Positions 16,245-25,221 of a DNA stretch of 64,000 nucleotides are shown here, in pieces. Each line of letters opens with the position of its first letter. Position 1 is the stretch's first letter. This stretch comes from an uncultured Pelagibacteraceae bacterium. Lineage in GTDB: Bacteria; Pseudomonadota; Alphaproteobacteria; Pelagibacterales; Pelagibacteraceae. The translations under genes were made by a program, and so were the position numbers. The notes beneath the pieces are model-generated. The model searched no databases. It worked only from the letters and a program-made list of their open reading frames with translations, and was not told where the DNA came from. The stretch spans positions 124,001 through 188,000 of the forward strand of contig CACIZB010000001.1 in NCBI GenBank assembly GCA_902591025.1, given 5' to 3'.

Positions 16245-17378
16245 TCAATTTTGGTATCGTAATAAAAAATTATTTACATCGTTAAAAATTGTAAAAATCA
16301 TCAACATTGCAATAACTCCAATACCGATTCGAAAAGTATTTTCGAGAGTTTTTCTTTTAAATTCTTTGCCTCTAATTCCCTCAATTGTATTTATTAAAAT
16401 ATGACCACCATCCAATAAAGGTATCGGGAATAAATTGAACAAGCCTAGACTTATTGAGATATAAGAAATTATCATAATAAAAGGCAATAATCCCAATTTT
16501 GCGAAATCTCCTGAAATTTGTGCAATTTTAATTGGGCCTCCTAATTGTCTTAAATCACCATAACCTTGGCCCCATAATTTTTGCAGATAACCCCAAACTA
16601 TCTCTAATGTTTTTTGACTGATAAAAAGTATTTCTTTAACTGAATAATAAATGGCTTCAATTGGTCCTAATTTTACATGATTAATATTATTATTGTTTGG
16701 GCTAATTACTATACCAACCATTCTTTTTTCTAAAGGATTTCCAAACTGATCAACACTTTCAACTAAATTAGGTTTTACTTTTAATGTATACACTTGACTA
16801 TTTCTTAAAACAACAAACTCAATAAAATCATCTGTTGAAAGCATAATGAATTTAGAAACATCTAATAAACTCTCAACTTTATTGCCATCAATATTAAGTA
16901 AAATATCATTTTGTTTTAATCCATATACTTCGGCAGGACTTTCTTTTTGGACCTCAGAAATTGAAGCTGGTGTCATATCTTTTCCTACAAACATAAAAAC
17001 ACCTACAAATATAACAAAGGCTAAAATAAAATTGGCTAAAGGTCCACCAAATGCAATCAAATTTCTTTGATATAATGGCTTAAAAGCTAGTAATTTTTTT
17101 TGTTCTTCCTCAGTATATTTTTTTCGGAGTTCTTCTCTATTGAAATCGCTAAAAATATTATGATCCCCAAAAAACTTTACATAACCACCAAAAGGAATTG
17201 CAGAAAATTTCCATCTGGTTCCATTTTTGTCAGTATAGCCAAACAATTCTTTACCAAAACCAATTGAAAATGCAGTCACTCCTACTCCATACCTTCTTGC
17301 AAAATAATAATGTCCATACTCATGAACAAAAACAACTATTGAAATTAAAAAAATAAACGAAAGAATATAATTTAACAT
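16245..17378 (-). CDS. rseP: RseP-type site-2 zinc metalloprotease (M50)
   Basis: Intramembrane protease of 377 residues. HEYGH at residues 19-23 in the first membrane helix gives the HExxH zinc site, FGGYVKFFGD near 67 is the family beta-loop, a PDZ domain spans about 125-200 (SPAEVYGLKQNDILLNIDG) and LLDGGHI near 322 supplies the third ligand. RseP homologues cut anti-sigma factors and remnant signal peptides. It usually lies between dxr and bamA in proteobacteria; here it lies between an amidotransferase gene (4 bases upstream) and HU. Confidence 0.93.
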   Translation of the reverse strand: MLNYILSFIFLISIVVFVHEYGHYYFARRYGVGVTAFSIGFGKELFGYTDKNGTRWKFSAIPFGGYVKFFGDHNIFSDFNREELRKKYTEEEQKKLLAFKPLYQRNLIAFGGPLANFILAFVIFVGVFMFVGKDMTPASISEVQKESPAEVYGLKQNDILLNIDGNKVESLLDVSKFIMLSTDDFIEFVVLRNSQVYTLKVKPNLVESVDQFGNPLEKRMVGIVISPNNNNINHVKLGPIEAIYYSVKEILFISQKTLEIVWGYLQKLWGQGYGDLRQLGGPIKIAQISGDFAKLGLLPFIMIISYISISLGLFNLFPIPLLDGGHILINTIEGIRGKEFKRKTLENTFRIGIGVIAMLMIFTIFNDVNNFLLRYQN

Positions 17379-17382
17379 AATA

Positions 17383-18174
17383 TTATTTGCTGATTATATT
17401 TATCCAATTTTTTAACTCAAGCATTCTTTGAGATTTATCTGAATTTAATATTTCACTCTTAATCAAAGAAATATGATTTGTTACTTCAGTTTCATCTTTG
17501 AAAACTTTCCTTTTTTCAATTAATCTTTCTTTTCGAAATTCGATTAAACTTATCATTTTTTCATAAGATATTTCAGGATGGTACTGTAAACCCCAAATTT
17601 TGCTATCGTTAATTTCAAAATACAAGCTTTGTATCTTATTAATACTATTTGAAGAAAGACAAATAGCCTTGTCAGGTAATGTAATGACTTCATCAAAATT
17701 AAAAGCAGGAGAATTAAATTTTTTAGACTTATTTACATAGATAGGATTTTTCAATCCATTATCATTTAATACGATTTCTTTTGCAATACCAATATGAGAG
17801 CTGTCAGCTTTTTTAACTTTACCTCCTGCAGCTGTGACGGCTACTTGCATACCCCAACAAATAGCTAAAATATTTTTTACTTTTTTTTGACATTCTTTCA
17901 TAAATTCAATCTGATTTTTAATTTCAGGTGTATTATTATAAATATTAAGACTACTGCCTCCCCAAATCAAACCATCAAAATTTGATAAATTTTTTATTAC
18001 CGAATTTATGTTTTTATCTGATGATGGATTTACAACTGCAATATTTGTTTTTATTTGAAGACTATCAAGGCTCTGCTTTAAACTATCAGTGTGTGTAGGT
18101 ATGCCTGCATCAGTGAAATTCTTGTTTTCCTCTTTTAGATTTCCCTCGACAATAAGGATATTAAGATATGTCAT
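17383..18174 (-). CDS. Class I glutamine amidotransferase-like protein (GMP-synthase-type domain)
   Basis: 263 residues with the class I triad visible: nucleophile in ILAICWGMQVAV (Cys near residue 99) and His/Glu in GLQYHPEISYE near 205. LIWGGSSLNIYNN matches the oxyanion-strand region. It is a free-standing amidotransferase with no synthetase partner in view, so it may be a gamma-glutamyl hydrolase or a donor to an unidentified enzyme. The C-terminal 50 residues are helical and Lys/Glu-rich. It overlaps nothing and precedes rseP by 4 bases. Confidence 0.82.
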   Translation of the reverse strand: MTYLNILIVEGNLKEENKNFTDAGIPTHTDSLKQSLDSLQIKTNIAVVNPSSDKNINSVIKNLSNFDGLIWGGSSLNIYNNTPEIKNQIEFMKECQKKVKNILAICWGMQVAVTAAGGKVKKADSSHIGIAKEIVLNDNGLKNPIYVNKSKKFNSPAFNFDEVITLPDKAICLSSNSINKIQSLYFEINDSKIWGLQYHPEISYEKMISLIEFRKERLIEKRKVFKDETEVTNHISLIKSEILNSDKSQRMLELKNWINIISK

Positions 18175-18210
18175 TTAATATTTTAGAATTTTTTTTGTAA
18201 AATATATCAG

Positions 18211-18375
18211 CTAAAAATATAATAAAACTCCAATAATTCCTAGAATTATCAATATACCAATCAAAGCAACATAATTTATTTTAATTTTAAATTTTTCGTA
18301 AATTTTTTCATTTATCTTTTCCCAAAATAAAACAATTAAAAAAATAATGATTGTTGGTATTATAAATTTAATCAT
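18211..18375 (-). CDS. 54-residue two-pass membrane protein
   Basis: ATG overlaps the regulator gene's stop as TAATG. The product starts MIKFIIPTIIIFLIVLFWEK, has a charged middle (INEKIYEKFKIK) and a second hydrophobic segment ending GVLLYF: two short membrane helices joined by a basic loop. Translational coupling to the ScfR/RamB-type regulator supports a real gene. No family recognised. Confidence 0.6.
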   Translation of the reverse strand: MIKFIIPTIIIFLIVLFWEKINEKIYEKFKIKINYVALIGILIILGIIGVLLYF

Positions 18376-19805
18376 TAATTCTTATCTCCTACGTAAACAG
18401 ACACACCCCTCAAATTAATATCGACATCAAATTTTTTATGTAATGGTGGAAAAGCTCTTTGAGAACAATCTAATCTGTCACATGTTCTACATGAAACTCC
18501 TATAGGTATTTCTGTAGCTTTATCATTTAAGTTAAGGTTTTCAGAATATACAAATTCTTTTGCATACTTTGCTTCACATCCAAGACCAATCGACAAAATA
18601 CTTTTGGACTTACCAAATCTTCCGATTCCTTTTTCAACTGTTCTGGCTATACAAACATACTTTTCTCCATTAGACATTTTACTTACTGCAGCCTGTATAA
18701 CACCCGGTCTGGTTAATGCTGAATATACGTTCCACCTTGGGCATGCACCACCATATCTTGGAATTTCAATACCTGATAATGAAAATCTTTTTGAAATATT
18801 ACCCGCCATATCAACTCTTAGAAAATGAAACGGTATACCTGGAAGTTTAGGATCTTGTAAACAGGTCACTCTGTGGGCGACTTGTTCAAAAGAAGTTGCA
18901 AAAGTATTTTGTAATAGTTCTAAATCATACTTTAATTTTTTACATTCAGTATGAAAAGGTTTATAAGGCATAAGTATAGCCGCGCCGCAATAATTTAATA
19001 ATGCAATTTTAGTTAATTTTTTTGACTCCTCTGAAGGAAAAGTAAATTTTGAAAGATAATTTTCTATTTCATCAATCGCTCCTTCTTGGGCAATTTGAGC
19101 TGCTGCATGAAGTTTTTTTGTTTCAAGAGAGCTGTAATCACTTAAAAATAATTCTCGTTTATTTTTATTAAAAATTTTTGAAAAAGGTTTGTTATCCTCT
19201 GGAATAACATCTTTTACGATTATACCATACTCTGTTTTTAAATAATCACATAAAGCTACGTATCTAGTTCTATTATTTTTTTGAACTTTTTCAAAAACCT
19301 TGTTTGCAAAATCCTCTAATTTTGGAAAATAATTTTTATTTTCTTGTAGAAAATCTGATATTACTTCTCCCGGAAAAGAATTTTTTCGATTATCAACAAT
19401 TTTGCCAGAAATTTTTTCAATCTTATTAATAAGTTCATGATCTTTCTTTTTAAGAATATCACCTAATCTAACTATAGCTTTGCCAATCTTTGGATTTGTA
19501 CTAACTAGGTCTTTTACCTCTGGTCCCAAAATATCTAAATCCTCAAATAATTTGTCATCTAAAATTTCTGATAAAGTATTTTCTAAATTAATATCTATTT
19601 TTGAAGTTAGTTGAGACAGCTCAATATTTAATTTTTCGCATATCTTTAGTAATAAATCTCCATCAATTTTTCTTTTTCCACCCTCAATTAAGTTCAAATA
19701 ACTAGGTGATATATCAAGATCCTCTGCTAGCTTATTTGCCTGTAGGCCAAGCTGGCGTCTAAAAGCCTTAATTTTTGGACCAATTTTTAAGTTTATTTGA
19801 CTCAT
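18375..19805 (-). CDS. ScfR/RamB-type transcriptional regulator of acyl/acetate metabolism
   Basis: 476 residues. The N-terminus is an XRE-type helix-turn-helix (residues about 8-62, with KLAEDLDISPSYLNLIEGGKR as the recognition region). The middle is an IrrE/ImmA-like domain with RTRYVALCDYLKTEYGI; where metallopeptidases have HExxH this protein has KLHAAAQIAQE, so it is probably a sensor rather than a protease. The C-terminal DUF2083-type domain has CRTCDRLDCSQRAFPP. RamB and ScfR proteins sense acyl-CoA or short-chain fatty acids and control isocitrate lyase. Divergent orientation from aceA with shared repeated operators supports that role and autoregulation. Confidence 0.85.
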   Translation of the reverse strand: MSQINLKIGPKIKAFRRQLGLQANKLAEDLDISPSYLNLIEGGKRKIDGDLLLKICEKLNIELSQLTSKIDINLENTLSEILDDKLFEDLDILGPEVKDLVSTNPKIGKAIVRLGDILKKKDHELINKIEKISGKIVDNRKNSFPGEVISDFLQENKNYFPKLEDFANKVFEKVQKNNRTRYVALCDYLKTEYGIIVKDVIPEDNKPFSKIFNKNKRELFLSDYSSLETKKLHAAAQIAQEGAIDEIENYLSKFTFPSEESKKLTKIALLNYCGAAILMPYKPFHTECKKLKYDLELLQNTFATSFEQVAHRVTCLQDPKLPGIPFHFLRVDMAGNISKRFSLSGIEIPRYGGACPRWNVYSALTRPGVIQAAVSKMSNGEKYVCIARTVEKGIGRFGKSKSILSIGLGCEAKYAKEFVYSENLNLNDKATEIPIGVSCRTCDRLDCSQRAFPPLHKKFDVDINLRGVSVYVGDKN

Positions 19806-19813
19806 ATTTACTA

Positions 19814-19833
19814 TTTGTAAATTTTGTAAATTT
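19814..19833. promoter_or_regulatory. Operator copy 1 (tandem TTTGTAAA) at the regulator start
   Basis: TTTGTAAATTTTGTAAATTT contains two TTTGTAAA boxes 9 bases apart and ends 9 bases upstream of the regulator's ATG. A minus-strand TATAAA at 19831-19836 would place the start of transcription inside the repeat, which suits autorepression. The box is one base from the TTTGCAAA core of the known RamB site. Confidence 0.75.
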
Positions 19834-19886
19834 ATATTTACAATATTTTTCCAGTATTTACAAGCTTTTTGTTATTTTTTATAGAT

Positions 19887-19905
19887 TTTGTAAATTTTGT
19901 AAATT
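19887..19905. promoter_or_regulatory. Operator copy 2 (tandem TTTGTAAA) upstream of the micro-ORF and aceA
   Basis: TTTGTAAATTTTGTAAATT repeats copy 1 almost exactly. It ends at a plus-strand TATAAG (19905-19910) which would place the transcript start at or next to the ATG at 19917. Single inverted boxes TTTACAA occur at 19837-19843 and 19857-19863, so four to six half-sites lie within about 90 bases. Confidence 0.72.
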
Positions 19906-19916
19906 ATAAGATTTAC

Positions 19917-20078
19917 ATGGAAAACAAACTAAAAAATAGTGAAAATGATAATCAAATCATAAACCATGAAGATCTTGCTAAACATAATAACAGAGGGATC
20001 TACATGAGAGATGATCATTGTGATTGGGGATCAAGTGGGATGCAGGACTTAGTTGAGAAAACTAACGACTCAAACTAA
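19917..20078 (+). CDS. 53-residue micro-ORF in front of isocitrate lyase, probably leaderless
   Basis: Starts MENKLKNSENDNQIINHEDL and continues with a charged stretch containing RDDHCDWGSSGMQDL. No ribosome-binding site precedes the ATG; the nearest -10 (TATAAG) ends 6 bases upstream, so translation may be leaderless. A longer reading with an upstream ATG at 19869 would run across the operator repeat and is less likely. No family recognised. It lies 64 bases ahead of aceA in the same direction, so it could be a cotranscribed partner or a leader peptide. Confidence 0.5.
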   Translation: MENKLKNSENDNQIINHEDLAKHNNRGIYMRDDHCDWGSSGMQDLVEKTNDSN

Positions 20079-20142
20079 TTTATACAATCCAACTTAAATT
20101 CATATTTCACAAATAACACTTAAATAGCATAGGATCATATCT

Positions 20143-21417
20143 ATGAGTGCAGAAAAAATTTCTTACGATTTAAAAAGATTTGCAGGTATTAAAAGGGATT
20201 ACACACCTGAAGATGTAGAGAGACTAAGAGGTTCAATTAAAATTGAATATTCTATATGTAAACAACAATCTATGAAATTATGGAGACTGCTGCACACAGA
20301 AAATTATGTAAATACCTTAGGTTCATTATCTGGTAATCACGCTGTTCAACATGCCAAGGCTGGATTAAAAGCCATCTATCTGAGTGGATGGCAAGTTGCA
20401 GCGGATGCAAATAGTGCTGGTGAGATGTATCCAGATCAATCATTGTATCCATATGATAGTGCTCCAAAATTGGTTGAGTCAATGAACAATGCTTTAATTA
20501 GAGCAGATCAAATTCAACATATGGAACTTTTAGATGGTGATATGAATAAAGAAAAAAGAATTGATTATATGTTACCAATCATAGCTGATGGAGAAGCAGG
20601 TTTTGGTGGTCCATTAAACGTATTTGAACTTGCAAAAAAATTTATTAAAGCTGGAGCTGCTGGTGTTCATTTCGAAGATCAGTTAGCAAGTGAAAAAAAA
20701 TGTGGTCATATGGGTGGTAAAGTTCTAGTACCTACAGGCACAATGATCAAAAATTTAAAAGCTGCTAGGCTTGCAGCAGATATAGCAGATGTGCCCTTGA
20801 TCATCTTAGCAAGAACAGACGCTAATGCAGCAAAACTAATTACAAATGATCATGATGAAAATGATAAGCCATTCATGACCGGTGAAAGATCTCCTGAAGG
20901 TTTTTATTACGTTAAAGCTGGAATTGATCAAGCTATTTCTAGGGGTCTAGCTTATGCACCATATTCAGATTTAATTTGGTGTGAAACAGCTACTCCGAAT
21001 CTTAAAGAAGCTAAAAAATTTGCAGATGCAATACATGAAAAATTTCCAGGTAAACTTCTTGCGTATAATTGTTCTCCTTCATTTAATTGGAAAAAACATC
21101 TATCAGACGCAGAAATAGCTTCATTTCAAAAAGAAATTAGCGCAATGGGTTATAAATTCCAGTTCATTACCTTAGCTGGGTTTCATGCACAAAATATTGC
21201 AATTTTCGAACTTGCAGAAAAATACAATAAAGAGGGTATGTCTGCTTATTCAAAAATACAAGAACAAGAATTTGCTCGTGAGAAAGATGGTTATACAAGT
21301 GTAAAACATCAAAGAGAGGTTGGTACATCTTACTTTGATGCTGTTTCCAATACGATAAGTAGTGGGAAAAGTTCTACCACAGCAATGGATGGCTCAACTG
21401 AGTCAGAACAATTTTAG
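20143..21417 (+). CDS. aceA: Isocitrate lyase
   Basis: Glyoxylate-shunt enzyme that cleaves isocitrate to glyoxylate and succinate. The catalytic loop [14 protein letters not shown] (residues about 186-199) has the catalytic Cys and His; [10 protein letters not shown] and HFEDQ supply the Mg-binding residues, and ARTDANAA and [12 protein letters not shown] are conserved ICL segments. Length 424 is normal. An AGGA element 11 bases upstream is the likely ribosome-binding site. No malate synthase gene is next to it. Regulation by the divergent ScfR/RamB-type protein is inferred from the shared operators. Confidence 0.96.
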   Translation: MSAEKISYDLKRFAGIKRDYTPEDVERLRGSIKIEYSICKQQSMKLWRLLHTENYVNTLGSLSGNHAVQHAKAGLKAIYLSGWQVAADANSAGEMYPDQSLYPYDSAPKLVESMNNALIRADQIQHMELLDGDMNKEKRIDYMLPIIADGEAGFGGPLNVFELAKKFIKAGAAGVHFEDQLASEKKCGHMGGKVLVPTGTMIKNLKAARLAADIADVPLIILARTDANAAKLITNDHDENDKPFMTGERSPEGFYYVKAGIDQAISRGLAYAPYSDLIWCETATPNLKEAKKFADAIHEKFPGKLLAYNCSPSFNWKKHLSDAEIASFQKEISAMGYKFQFITLAGFHAQNIAIFELAEKYNKEGMSAYSKIQEQEFAREKDGYTSVKHQREVGTSYFDAVSNTISSGKSSTTAMDGSTESEQF

Positions 21418-21468
21418 AATTAATCTTCTTGAAAAGAAACGTTATTAATTAGTTCAGAGATGGGTCAG

Positions 21469-22236
21469 TTAAGATTTAATATTGTAACCTTTTTTAAGAA
21501 GTATTGAGACAGAAAATACGCAAATTACGAAAAATAAAACCATTAATCCCACACTTATCCAAATATTAAAATCTGAGATACCATAAAATGAGTATCTTAA
21601 GCCATTAATGAGATATACAACAGGATTGAAATAAGTAATCATTTGCCAAAATTCTGGAAGCATATCTAGTGAATATAAGCTACCGCCTAAGAATACCATG
21701 GGAGTTATCACCAAAGATGGAACAATTGACATCTGTTCGAAATCTTTACTTATTAATCCGATTAAAAAACCAAATAAAGCAAAGGTAAAGGATACTAATA
21801 CTAAGAGAAAAATCATCAATAAAGGAAACTGGACTTGAACGTCAACAAAGAATAAGGATGTACAAAATATTACGAAACCAACTATTAATGTTTTAGTTGC
21901 TCCCGCACTAACAAATGCTAATACGATTTCAAATGTTGAAATAGGTGCAGCTAAAATTTCATATATTGTTCCATTAAATTTAGGAAAAAAAATCCCAAAA
22001 GATGTATTACTTATTGATTGTGTTAATAAAGTTAACATCAATAGACCAGGGACTATATATGAACCATAACTAATTCCATCTATTTTTTGAACGTAACCAC
22101 CAATTACAGAACCAAATACTATGAAATATAAAGAGGTTGATATAACAGGAGAGAGTAATGATTGACCTAGAGTTCTCCTAAAACGATCCATCTCATGCAA
22201 ATATATTGCTTTTAATCCATAAAAATTAATTTTCAT
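21469..22236 (-). CDS. ABC-2 type exporter permease
   Basis: 255 residues with six membrane segments and the ABC-2 layout: N-terminal amphipathic segment (IYLHEMDRFRRTLGQSLLSP), a conserved ISKDFEQMSIVPSLVITPMVFLGG late loop, and a final short helix. It pairs with the ATPase gene just upstream, whose 3' end it overlaps by 11 bases. The pair resembles NodIJ/DrrAB-type exporters; the cargo is unknown. Confidence 0.9.
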   Translation of the reverse strand: MKINFYGLKAIYLHEMDRFRRTLGQSLLSPVISTSLYFIVFGSVIGGYVQKIDGISYGSYIVPGLLMLTLLTQSISNTSFGIFFPKFNGTIYEILAAPISTFEIVLAFVSAGATKTLIVGFVIFCTSLFFVDVQVQFPLLMIFLLVLVSFTFALFGFLIGLISKDFEQMSIVPSLVITPMVFLGGSLYSLDMLPEFWQMITYFNPVVYLINGLRYSFYGISDFNIWISVGLMVLFFVICVFSVSILLKKGYNIKS

Positions 22237-23161
22237 TATTTTCCCTTACTAAAGAAACAAATATATTTTCTAAATTACTTTGTTCAGTTTTTAAGTCTCT
22301 CAATTTTAAACCAGAATCTCTCATGTCTTGCAAAAGATTAGTTATGCCTGTTTGTTTTTCTCTAAGGTTATATGTATAATTTAGTGACATCTTATTACTT
22401 CCAATTATCAAATTATATTTTTTCAATGTTTCAGGCACTAAATCTAACTCATGTTGTAATTCTACAATCAATTTCTTTTGTCCCATTTTTTTTAATAATT
22501 CTTTTTTTTGCTCTACGATAATGATTTCACCTTGATTTATTACACCTACTCTATCCGCAATTGCCTCTGCCTCTTCAATATAGTGGGTTGTTAAGATTAT
22601 TGTCACCCCTGTTTCTCTTAAAGATTTTACAACCTTCCACATTTCTTGTCTTAATTCTACATCAACCCCTGCAGTAGGCTCATCTAGAAATAAGATTTGT
22701 GGTTCATGAGATAAAGCTTTTGCAATTAAAACTCTTCTTTTCATTCCTCCAGATAATTGACGAAGAATTAAATCCTTCTTATCCCAAAGACTCAATTGTC
22801 TTAAAACTTTTTCTATATGAAGAGGGTCAGGTTTTTTTCCATAAAGTCCCCTTGAATAAGATACATTATTAAAAACAGTTTCAAATTGTTCTAATGTAAG
22901 TTCTTGCGGCACCAGTCCAATTTTAGATCTTGTTTCTCTATAATCATCTATGATGTTAAAACCTTCTACAAACACTGTGCCAATTGTAGGTTTTACTATT
23001 CCACAGATAATACTTATCAAAGTTGTTTTACCTGCTCCATTAGGGCCTAGCATTGCAAAAATTTCACCTTTTTGAATTTCTAAATTTATATCTCTTAAAG
23101 CACTAAAACCATTATCATAAACTTTTGAGAGATTTTTAATAATTATTTGATTACTGCTCAT
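22226..23161 (-). CDS. ABC transporter ATP-binding protein (ABC-2 exporter)
   Basis: 311-residue ATPase with Walker A GPNGAGKTT (near residue 39), signature LSGGMKRR, Walker B ILFLDEPTAGVD and the switch His in TTHYIEEAE. The C-terminal 90 residues form the usual accessory region of DrrA/NodI-type ATPases. Its gene overlaps the permease gene, making a two-gene operon. Confidence 0.93.
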   Translation of the reverse strand: MSSNQIIIKNLSKVYDNGFSALRDINLEIQKGEIFAMLGPNGAGKTTLISIICGIVKPTIGTVFVEGFNIIDDYRETRSKIGLVPQELTLEQFETVFNNVSYSRGLYGKKPDPLHIEKVLRQLSLWDKKDLILRQLSGGMKRRVLIAKALSHEPQILFLDEPTAGVDVELRQEMWKVVKSLRETGVTIILTTHYIEEAEAIADRVGVINQGEIIIVEQKKELLKKMGQKKLIVELQHELDLVPETLKKYNLIIGSNKMSLNYTYNLREKQTGITNLLQDMRDSGLKLRDLKTEQSNLENIFVSLVRENNEN

Positions 23162-23202
23162 TGAAAAAGATATATAGCTATAAATTCAGTTAATACAATC
23201 GA

Positions 23203-24651
23203 CTAATATCTAAACTTTATAATTTTTAAAATCAAAAAAGGCAAAAATGTTGCTAAAGCAAAAGATAAAAATAATAATGATTGTGAAATCAATGGTAAAA
23301 ATAATTCTTTTGGTATTAAGACACCTACTAAAAAACTTTTTGAAAAATCAGGAGTTGGGAACATCAAAAAACCACCTAATAAACCTATTAAAATCGCAAT
23401 ATAAGCAGTCTTTTCATTAATATTCCTATCATAAAAACTTAAAAAAATGGTTAATACAAATGAACAACAAAACAGATCTGCCAATAAAAACAGATACAAA
23501 ATGTCAAAACCTTTAGATGCAACTATAAATGAAATAAAAGATAAAAATAAAATTAAATATTTGGAAACTCTTGAATAATTTGTTTTTTTTTTAAAATTAA
23601 AAGTAGCTTTACCATCAACTATAATCAAACTTGAAATTGCGTTAATCAAAGTATCTACTGTTGAAATAGTTAGAGCTAAACCAAGTATAATAACGATAAA
23701 TGATAAAAATGTTGATTGCTCCTTTAAAAGTAATGAAAAAAAGCCTAGATCTGGTCTAACATTTGGATTTTGTGAAAAAGATACCATACCAGTAAATCCC
23801 ATATAAAAAACAATTGGAATTATAATTAAAAAAGAAATGATTAAGCTTTTTTTTAACGTTTCAAAGTTTTTTGCAGCATAAACGCGCTGCCAGTTTCCCT
23901 GATGAAATAAATTTGTCGCTGCCACTGCAATGAAAAATGTTAAACCCGCAGTGTAATTTGGTATGTATAAGCTACTTAATAATTGAGGATTTCTTTCTCT
24001 AACAAATTCAAAAGAAAATTGGGATCCAACTGTGGAATTGAGATATATAAAGGAAAATAATAACAATATTCCAATTATAACCATCTGTAAATTATCTGTA
24101 AAAATCGAAGCTTTTAAACCACCATATAAAGTATAAGTTAAAGTAGATAACAAAACGATTAAAGCAGTTATCCAAAATTCTGTGCCTGATATGTAATTTA
24201 TCAAAACTGCTACTGCAGTTACTTCAGCACACAAAAAAATAAACATATAAAAAACTGTCATTAAAAGAATAAGTTTGAATAAACTTTTCCTAAACTTCTT
24301 TCTCATAAATTCAATTAATGAAGATCCTCTTGGAAACTCTTCTCTAATTTTTTTTCCAAGAAAGATTAATATAAACATTGGAAATGCTGTTCCTAAGGAA
24401 TATCCAATAATTGCTCCAATTCCTCCCCATGTGGCTGCAGATACGGGTCCAAATAAAATCCATGCACCTAAAGCTGAAGCTGTTAAACTTGTGGTTAAAG
24501 AAAATAATTCAATGTTTCTATTGGCGGTAAGATAGTTTTTAAGTCCTTGATATTTTTTTGAGTGATAAATACCCAAAAAAACAAAAATCAAACTTATAAA
24601 AATAATTATAGATAGAGAAACTGATTGGCTAATAAACTGTGTTTCTTTCAT
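23203..24651 (-). CDS. thiV: Sodium:solute symporter under TPP-riboswitch control (ThiV-like)
   Basis: SSS-family transporter of 482 residues with about 13 membrane segments; YLTANRNIELFSLTTSLTASALGAW is the Na-binding helix-1 region and FPRGSSLIEFMRKKF follows helix 3. A TPP riboswitch lies directly upstream, so the cargo is expected to be thiamine or a precursor. In SAR11, which needs the pyrimidine HMP for growth, a riboswitch-linked SSS protein called ThiV has been proposed as the HMP transporter. The assignment depends on the riboswitch, not on residues in the protein. Confidence 0.85.
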   Translation of the reverse strand: MKETQFISQSVSLSIIIFISLIFVFLGIYHSKKYQGLKNYLTANRNIELFSLTTSLTASALGAWILFGPVSAATWGGIGAIIGYSLGTAFPMFILIFLGKKIREEFPRGSSLIEFMRKKFRKSLFKLILLMTVFYMFIFLCAEVTAVAVLINYISGTEFWITALIVLLSTLTYTLYGGLKASIFTDNLQMVIIGILLLFSFIYLNSTVGSQFSFEFVRERNPQLLSSLYIPNYTAGLTFFIAVAATNLFHQGNWQRVYAAKNFETLKKSLIISFLIIIPIVFYMGFTGMVSFSQNPNVRPDLGFFSLLLKEQSTFLSFIVIILGLALTISTVDTLINAISSLIIVDGKATFNFKKKTNYSRVSKYLILFLSFISFIVASKGFDILYLFLLADLFCCSFVLTIFLSFYDRNINEKTAYIAILIGLLGGFLMFPTPDFSKSFLVGVLIPKELFLPLISQSLLFLSFALATFLPFLILKIIKFRY

Positions 24652-24655
24652 AATT

Positions 24656-24722
24656 TTCCCTTTCTGAATTACCGGACAGGTTCGTAGGGTTTATTCTCAG
24701 TCTTTTAGGACACCCCTTTATT
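24656..24722 (-). promoter_or_regulatory. TPP (thi-box) riboswitch
   Basis: On minus the leader shows the conserved TPP-aptamer order: GGGGTG, a minimal P3 stem GTC/GAC, CTGAGA, ACCC, GAACCTG, CGG, AAT and the closing AGGGA. The AGGGA at the end is only 5 bases from the transporter ATG and doubles as its ribosome-binding site, so control is probably at translation initiation: TPP binding would hide the site. The aptamer is short (about 65 bases), consistent with genome streamlining. Confidence 0.92.
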
Positions 24723-24728
24723 TAAAAA

Positions 24729-25016
24729 CTATACTTTATTATCCATAATTTCAATCATGCATTTAGTTGCATATTCACGCCATTCAGATGAATTTTTTCC
24801 CTTAAGTGAATTCAAGTGATCTTTATTATTCTGAATGTCGACTTTATGTTTTGTTTTTTCTTCTCCATCTAATTTTGCCTCAATATTTTCAAGATTTTTT
24901 TCCATTGCTTGAATCCAACTATTTCCTAGCTCAACACACTTTTGGTCGTCTTTCTCATCACATATTTGTTTGAAAAAATTAAAAATTACATCATCAGTTT
25001 TAACAGAATTGCTCAT
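24729..25016 (-). CDS. Helical hypothetical protein, 95 residues
   Basis: No family recognised. The sequence has a Cys-x10-Cys spacing (ICDEKDDQKCVELG) in the first third and a third Cys near residue 86, is highly charged and looks entirely helical. There is no signal peptide or membrane segment. It is the last gene of a seven-gene minus run that begins at the cupredoxin gene; the TPP riboswitch follows it directly. Confidence 0.6.
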   Translation of the reverse strand: MSNSVKTDDVIFNFFKQICDEKDDQKCVELGNSWIQAMEKNLENIEAKLDGEEKTKHKVDIQNNKDHLNSLKGKNSSEWREYATKCMIEIMDNKV

Positions 25017-25023
25017 AACAAAA

Positions 25024-25203
25024 CTATTTTCTGAAACAATTATTCACAAGTATTGCCATTAAAATCCAAATCACAAAAGTCTCTCCATGTGTAAATGTGT
25101 AATCAGCTCCTGCAAATCCGGCAATTATGTTTATTCCGTAGATAATTATTGTTGATACTACTAAGCTTATTATTAAATCTATTAATCCTTTAATATATCT
25201 CAT
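25024..25203 (-). CDS. 59-residue two-pass membrane protein
   Basis: ATG in the gap between the DoxX gene and the 95-residue gene, 18 and 7 bases from them. The product begins MRYIKGLIDLIISLVVSTII and has a second helix near VIWILMAILVNN, with a short polar loop carrying Asp and His between. Codon use and tight spacing match its neighbours. Function unknown. Confidence 0.6.
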   Translation of the reverse strand: MRYIKGLIDLIISLVVSTIIIYGINIIAGFAGADYTFTHGETFVIWILMAILVNNCFRK

Positions 25204-25221
25204 AAATTTAGTTAATATATT

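Noticed and set aside
16075-16404. Plus-strand 109-codon frame rich in Phe and Ile
   Set aside because: It spans the HU promoter region and the antisense of RseP; the hydrophobic look comes from A/T runs.
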